From Zhihengliuella flava (lineage in GTDB: Bacteria; Actinomycetota; Actinomycetes; Actinomycetales; Micrococcaceae): a DNA stretch of 64,000 nucleotides. The stretch covers positions 2,418,001 through 2,482,000 of the forward strand of contig NZ_JADOTZ010000001.1 in NCBI RefSeq assembly GCF_015751895.1. The letters run 5' to 3'. Under the pieces are notes generated by a model, which was given only the letters and a program-made list of their open reading frames with translations, was not told where the DNA came from and made no database searches. The translations under genes and the position numbers were made by a program. Below, piece by piece: positions 60,389-64,000 of the stretch (its first letter is position 1; the number at the start of each line of letters is the position of its first letter).

Positions 60389-60895
60389 GTGCCCACGAGC
60401 CCGGGCGACGGGGCCGCACCTCCGAGTGACGTCATCACGGTGACCAACGAGGAGTTCAGGTCGCTTCCCCTACCTGCATCCGAGCTGAAGATGCAGCAGC
60501 CAGTGGAAGACCATCCGTACTACGCCATGTCGTTGGTGGGGGAGCGGACCCATCAGTGGGCGGAGAGCTCGGAGCACGGAGTCGAAACGACGGTGCTGGG
60601 AACAGCAGTGAAAGTGCGGGCGACGCCGCTTGAGTATTGGTGGGACGACGGCCATGGGGTCGCCAGAACGGCAGCCGGCCCCGGGGCGCGCCGTCCGGAG
60701 CAGGCCGACCCGGAGACCGACCCGGCAGCCGCTGACGTGGTGTACGAGGGCACGGGTCATCTTGAGGTTCAGCTGACCACCGTGTGGAAGATCGAGTCCC
60801 GACTCGTGGCCGAGGGGTGTGACACGAACTCAACAGGGTGGGCCTGTGGTGATGACGTGTGGCAGACCACCCCGCCTTGGTTGGCTTCTGAATGA
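60389..60895 (+). CDS. PKD-like domain protein, possibly truncated
   Basis: These 168 residues resemble exported PKD-type proteins common in Micrococcales. Those run from a VITVTEEDFRSLPLP-like start (here VITVTNEEFRSLPLPASELKM) through a TVLGTPVQVRATP-like strand (TVLGTAVKVRATPLEYWWDDG) to a VSLTTTW-like strand (EVQLTTVWKIE). The PKD core is partly degenerate: WDDGHGVA stands where WDFGDG is expected. The frame opens at GTG 60389 after an in-frame stop at 60371, and no signal peptide is attached. Two cysteines occur near the end. It is either the distal half of a broken gene or a diverged short version. Confidence 0.45.
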   Translation: MPTSPGDGAAPPSDVITVTNEEFRSLPLPASELKMQQPVEDHPYYAMSLVGERTHQWAESSEHGVETTVLGTAVKVRATPLEYWWDDGHGVARTAAGPGARRPEQADPETDPAAADVVYEGTGHLEVQLTTVWKIESRLVAEGCDTNSTGWACGDDVWQTTPPWLASE

Positions 60896-61087
60896 GGGGC
60901 GTCGTCTCCTCAGCGGAACGAATGGCGTCCCGCAACGCTCGCACGGCGCCGTGGCGCGGAACCTCGGGCTTCTGAATCGGGCGTCGTCGTGTTTCGCTGG
61001 CCTTAACCCGCGGCCCTCTGGCGTAGTTTAGAAGGGCCGCCGGTCTCTCATGATGGCGGTGACGCAAGCGATGGAAGGCGGAATCCG

Positions 61088-64000
61088 TTGGCAGGGACTG
61101 AAGAGAGTGGGCCGAACGTGGCCGACTGGCTCGAGACGCTCGGGCCCGGCGCTGGAACCGACACGCTCCTGCGATTTGCGGGATCCGCCTCCAACAGCAT
61201 CGACATCACCCATGCCCACCCGTCCGGACTCGCTCAGTTCATGGCCGGGCGCCGCACGCGTCTCTCCATGCTCCTGCGCGACCCCGAAGCGTTCGCCCCC
61301 GGTTTCCGCACGGCTCGAGCCCTGCGGGGCAAGATTCAAGAGCTCTCCGACGAACGCGGAATCGACGTGGGCTACCTCGCCGCAGGCGTCGTTTCGTGGC
61401 GGGCTATCGTTGACGGACGATCCGAGCAGTTCAGTGCACCCGTCATGCTGGTGCGCATCGGCCTCGCCGCACGCGATCGGGACGACTTCGACATCCAGAT
61501 TTCTGGACGAGCCCAAGTCAACCCGGCATTGATTCGCTACTTCTCGGATCAGCAGGGCATCCGTATCGACGTCGACGCGCTCTATGCCGCCGCGTACATG
61601 ACCGCTCGGTTCGATCCGCGTCAGGCCATGGACGAATTGCGGCGCCAGCTCTCCGAGGCGGCCGGCGTCGTCGTCGAACATCGCCTGTTGGCTTCAACAT
61701 TCGCGGATGTCGCCGATCCGGCCAATCCGGAAACCATCAACACCGAACACCCAGTGATTTCTCGCCTCATGGCGCAGCACGACGACGGGTCCGCTCCGGA
61801 ACCTGTCTCCGAGCCAGACATCGAGGTCGTCAGCAGCGACGAACGCAACCCGGCCGACGAACTGTTGGTCCTCGACGCCGACGCGAGCCAGCAAGAGGTG
61901 CTCGACGTGGTGGAAGCGGGCGAATCCGTCGCCGTCTCCGCGCCACCAGGAACGGGCCAAACCCAGACGGTGCTTAATGCCGCCGCGATCTTGGCGGGGC
62001 AGGGGAAGCGCGTCCTCGTGGTTGCTGAGCGCCGGCAAACCGCGGCCGAGTTCGTTGAGCGCCTCGAGGAGCTGGAGCTCGGTAGCCTCGCCCTGCGTAT
62101 CGCCCCCGAGGTCGACGCCGAGGCCCTGCGCCGGCAGTTGACCAAGGCCATTCTGCGCAATGAGCGGGCAGAACAGCCAGATCTCGGCGGCCTGCACCAG
62201 ACCCTGACGCGCCATCGGCACGCGCTCTTGGACCACGTCCGATCGTTGCACAACGTGCGTGAGCGCTGGGGGTGCTCGCCGTACCAGGCGATGCAGGAGT
62301 TGGCTCGCCTGACTTCCATGCTGCCGCCGCCCTCCACCACGGTTCGCCTGAAGCGTTCCGTTCTCGATTCGATCGTCACGCGTCACGAGACCAGTGCCAA
62401 GCTACGCCGTGCCGCTGAAATCGGGGCGTTCACCCACCGCGTCGGTAACAGCCCGTGGTTCGGCGCGCGCTTGCGCAATAGCCGAGAATCCGAAGAAGCA
62501 CTCAAGCTGGCTCGGGACCTCGACGGGGATCTGGCGCCGCTGCACGAGCGGATGAAGCAGGTCGCCGAACATTCACACATCAAGCTCGGCAATACCTTCG
62601 CCGAGTGGGGGGAGCAGCTGGAGCTCCTCGTGGCCGTGCGTGAGAGCCTCGACAAGTTCGAATCAGATATTTTTGATCGCGCCGTCGATGACCTCATCGC
62701 GGCTACGGCCCCGTCGTCTTGGCGCCGCGAGCGCGGCATCGAGCTTGGTTCGGTTACCCGCAGCCGCCTGCGCCGGGTGGCCAAGGAGTATATTCGCCCC
62801 GGCGTTCACATCTCGGACCTGCACACATCGCTGCAGGAGGTGCAGCAGCAGCGCGAGGCGTGGAAGAGCTACGCCACGAGCCAGCGCCATCCCGCCGTGC
62901 CGAGCGGGCTGCTGGAGCTCAACACGGAGTACAACGCCACCTACAAGCGCCTCCAGGCGCTGGACCGGGTGCACGGGTACGGCAAGGATCGTTCGCTGAT
63001 CCAACGTCCGGTCGACGACGTCGTCGCACATGTCAACGCTTTGGTGCAGGATCGCGAGGCGCTCGAAACCCTTCCGGAGCGGACGCTGCTCGTGGAGCAG
63101 CTCAGCGAGTCCGGCCTGACCGAACTGATGGACGACCTGCGTGAGCGAGAGGTGGCACCGACGGAGGTCGGTCACGAGCTCGAACTGGCCTGGTGGCAGT
63201 CGGTGCTCGAGGCCATGATCAGCGGTGACGACTACTTGGCGATGTCCGACGGGAACCAGTTGCGCCAGCTGGAGGCCGAGTACCGACTCGCCGACAACGC
63301 CCACATTGCCTCGGGCGCGTCCCGGCTGAAGTGGCAATTGGCCCAACGGTGGAAGGCCGCCCTCGGCGATCATCGGGCCGGCAGCCGAGAGTTGAAGTCC
63401 TTGCTCAAGGAAGGCTCCCCGTCCGTCGCTGCGCTGGCCGAATACGGCGCCCCGCTGATTAACTCCCTCGTGCCGATCTGGGTCGGTTCACCCCTGATGA
63501 TCCCGTCCGTTGTTCCGGACTCCGCACGGTTCGACGCCGTGCTAATGCTCGACGCGGATGCCTTGTCATTGCGCAGTGCGGTCGGTGCGATCAGCCGTGC
63601 TGATCAAGTCATCGCGTTCGGCGACGACCAGGTGGGGTCGCCCCGGTCCTTTAGCGTCTCCGTGGACCCGACCGCGTCGCTCCGTGCGCCGCAGCGGCCC
63701 GTCAACACGTTCACCTCCCTCGCCGAGATCCTGCCGGTCCGCAGGCTCAAAACCGTGTATCGCGGCGTCGACGAGTCCCTCACCGAGCTCCTTAGTGCCG
63801 CCTACTACGACGACGAGCTGTCGGGTTTGCCCGTGGCACGCTCGTTGAGCGGTGCCCGCCCGGGCCTCAGCGTTGAGTATGTCCACGACGGCACTGGCCT
63901 GCCGAATGCCGGTGCCGAGGCCGTGGAGACGACTGTCGGTGAAGTGCGCCTAGTCGTTGACCTCGTGTTTTCCCACATCCGTCGTCGGCCGCACCTGTCC
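61088..64000 (+). CDS. Large AAA/superfamily-1-type helicase-like protein, N-terminal 971 residues (3' truncated)
   Basis: The frame runs open to the end of the window. After an N-terminal domain of about 270 residues there is a P-loop-like SVAVSAPPGTGQTQTVLNAAAILAGQGKRV-type stretch in which the lysine is Gln291 (PPGTGQTQT). VLVVAERRQTAAEFVERLEEL follows, and then a long helical insert (about 340-780). RFDAVLMLDADALSLRSAVGAI is in the Walker B position, and IAFGDDQVGSPRSFSV resembles helicase motif III. This is the layout of actinobacterial DUF4011/UPF1-like helicases found next to guaA. The start is TTG 61088 with GAAGGCGG upstream, or possibly GTG 61118. TAGTTT (61024-61029) may be its -10 box. 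Confidence 0.75.
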   Translation, partial: MAGTEESGPNVADWLETLGPGAGTDTLLRFAGSASNSIDITHAHPSGLAQFMAGRRTRLSMLLRDPEAFAPGFRTARALRGKIQELSDERGIDVGYLAAGVVSWRAIVDGRSEQFSAPVMLVRIGLAARDRDDFDIQISGRAQVNPALIRYFSDQQGIRIDVDALYAAAYMTARFDPRQAMDELRRQLSEAAGVVVEHRLLASTFADVADPANPETINTEHPVISRLMAQHDDGSAPEPVSEPDIEVVSSDERNPADELLVLDADASQQEVLDVVEAGESVAVSAPPGTGQTQTVLNAAAILAGQGKRVLVVAERRQTAAEFVERLEELELGSLALRIAPEVDAEALRRQLTKAILRNERAEQPDLGGLHQTLTRHRHALLDHVRSLHNVRERWGCSPYQAMQELARLTSMLPPPSTTVRLKRSVLDSIVTRHETSAKLRRAAEIGAFTHRVGNSPWFGARLRNSRESEEALKLARDLDGDLAPLHERMKQVAEHSHIKLGNTFAEWGEQLELLVAVRESLDKFESDIFDRAVDDLIAATAPSSWRRERGIELGSVTRSRLRRVAKEYIRPGVHISDLHTSLQEVQQQREAWKSYATSQRHPAVPSGLLELNTEYNATYKRLQALDRVHGYGKDRSLIQRPVDDVVAHVNALVQDREALETLPERTLLVEQLSESGLTELMDDLREREVAPTEVGHELELAWWQSVLEAMISGDDYLAMSDGNQLRQLEAEYRLADNAHIASGASRLKWQLAQRWKAALGDHRAGSRELKSLLKEGSPSVAALAEYGAPLINSLVPIWVGSPLMIPSVVPDSARFDAVLMLDADALSLRSAVGAISRADQVIAFGDDQVGSPRSFSVSVDPTASLRAPQRPVNTFTSLAEILPVRRLKTVYRGVDESLTELLSAAYYDDELSGLPVARSLSGARPGLSVEYVHDGTGLPNAGAEAVETTVGEVRLVVDLVFSHIRRRPHLS

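Overview
The window is high-GC chromosomal DNA from an actinobacterium, most likely a member of the Micrococcaceae (Arthrobacter, Zhihengliuella or Nesterenkonia-like; the genus cannot be fixed from sequence alone). The reasons are the gene content and order (glmS-acpS-nnr, alr-tsaE, tsaB-rimI-tsaD, groES-groEL behind a CIRCE element, guaB/guaB3/guaA), the strong GC codon bias, and the many start codons that sit 6-7 bases after a TANNNT -10 box, as on leaderless actinobacterial mRNAs. No rRNA, tRNA, transposase, integrase or CRISPR array was seen.

Layout. 1-2569: end of glmS, acpS and a fused NAD(P)HX epimerase/dehydratase. 2566-11879: an exopolysaccharide locus of lower GC (phosphoglycosyl transferase, two GT4s, a sulfotransferase, a flippase, a GT2, a pyruvyl-transferase-like protein and a Wzy/O-antigen-ligase-like protein), followed by a 780-bp AT-rich gap. 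12660-14352: alr-tsaE. 14349-20024: three unusual regulators (a membrane-tethered sigma/anti-sigma fusion, a large LuxR protein with a degenerate P-loop, and a winged-helix regulator with a pseudo-receiver). 20067-21313: tsaB-rimI. 21529-24773: a SipW-type secretion operon with three exported substrates and an ER-type signal peptidase fused to a cell-wall-anchored ectodomain. 24795-25868: tsaD, followed by a tiny low-GC lipoprotein cassette bounded by a perfect 39-bp duplication of the tsaD 3' end. The housekeeping series acpS-nnr-alr-tsaE-tsaB-rimI-tsaD is therefore broken by several accessory blocks.

26531-36501: a Gcs2-type ligase, a NagZ-like lipoprotein and a shikimate-dehydrogenase-like gene; then an array of 17-bp repeats beside an AbiEi/DUF559 nuclease-like gene; a THUMP-like methyltransferase; and a four-gene module that looks like a type VII secretion effector unit (WXG100-like protein, glycine-zipper effector, membrane protein, LpqN/EspG-like protein). 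36502-38623: groES-groEL. 38684-48079: an L-arabinose regulon (LacI regulator with a short leader ORF, araB-araD-araA, and a ChvE/MmsA/MmsB sugar ABC transporter) with LacI-type palindromic operators, closed by a 42-bp perfect palindrome. 48162-51256: a sugar-nucleotide-type epimerase/dehydratase and an OatA-like acyltransferase.

51348-59949: guaB, a BtrH-like protein, guaB3, glpD, a SURF1-DUF3817 fusion and guaA, making a purine and energy block that ends in a strong terminator. 60087-60895 holds two short exported or PKD-like ORFs that may be remnants. 61088 to the end is the N-terminal part of a large helicase-like protein whose Walker A lysine is replaced by glutamine.

The most noteworthy signals are the 39-bp-repeat lipoprotein cassette at tsaD, the signal peptidase/surface-protein fusion with its substrates and neighbouring atypical regulators, the WXG100/glycine-zipper module, and the repeat array next to the DUF559 gene. 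All functional statements rest on motif recognition by eye; no database search was run.
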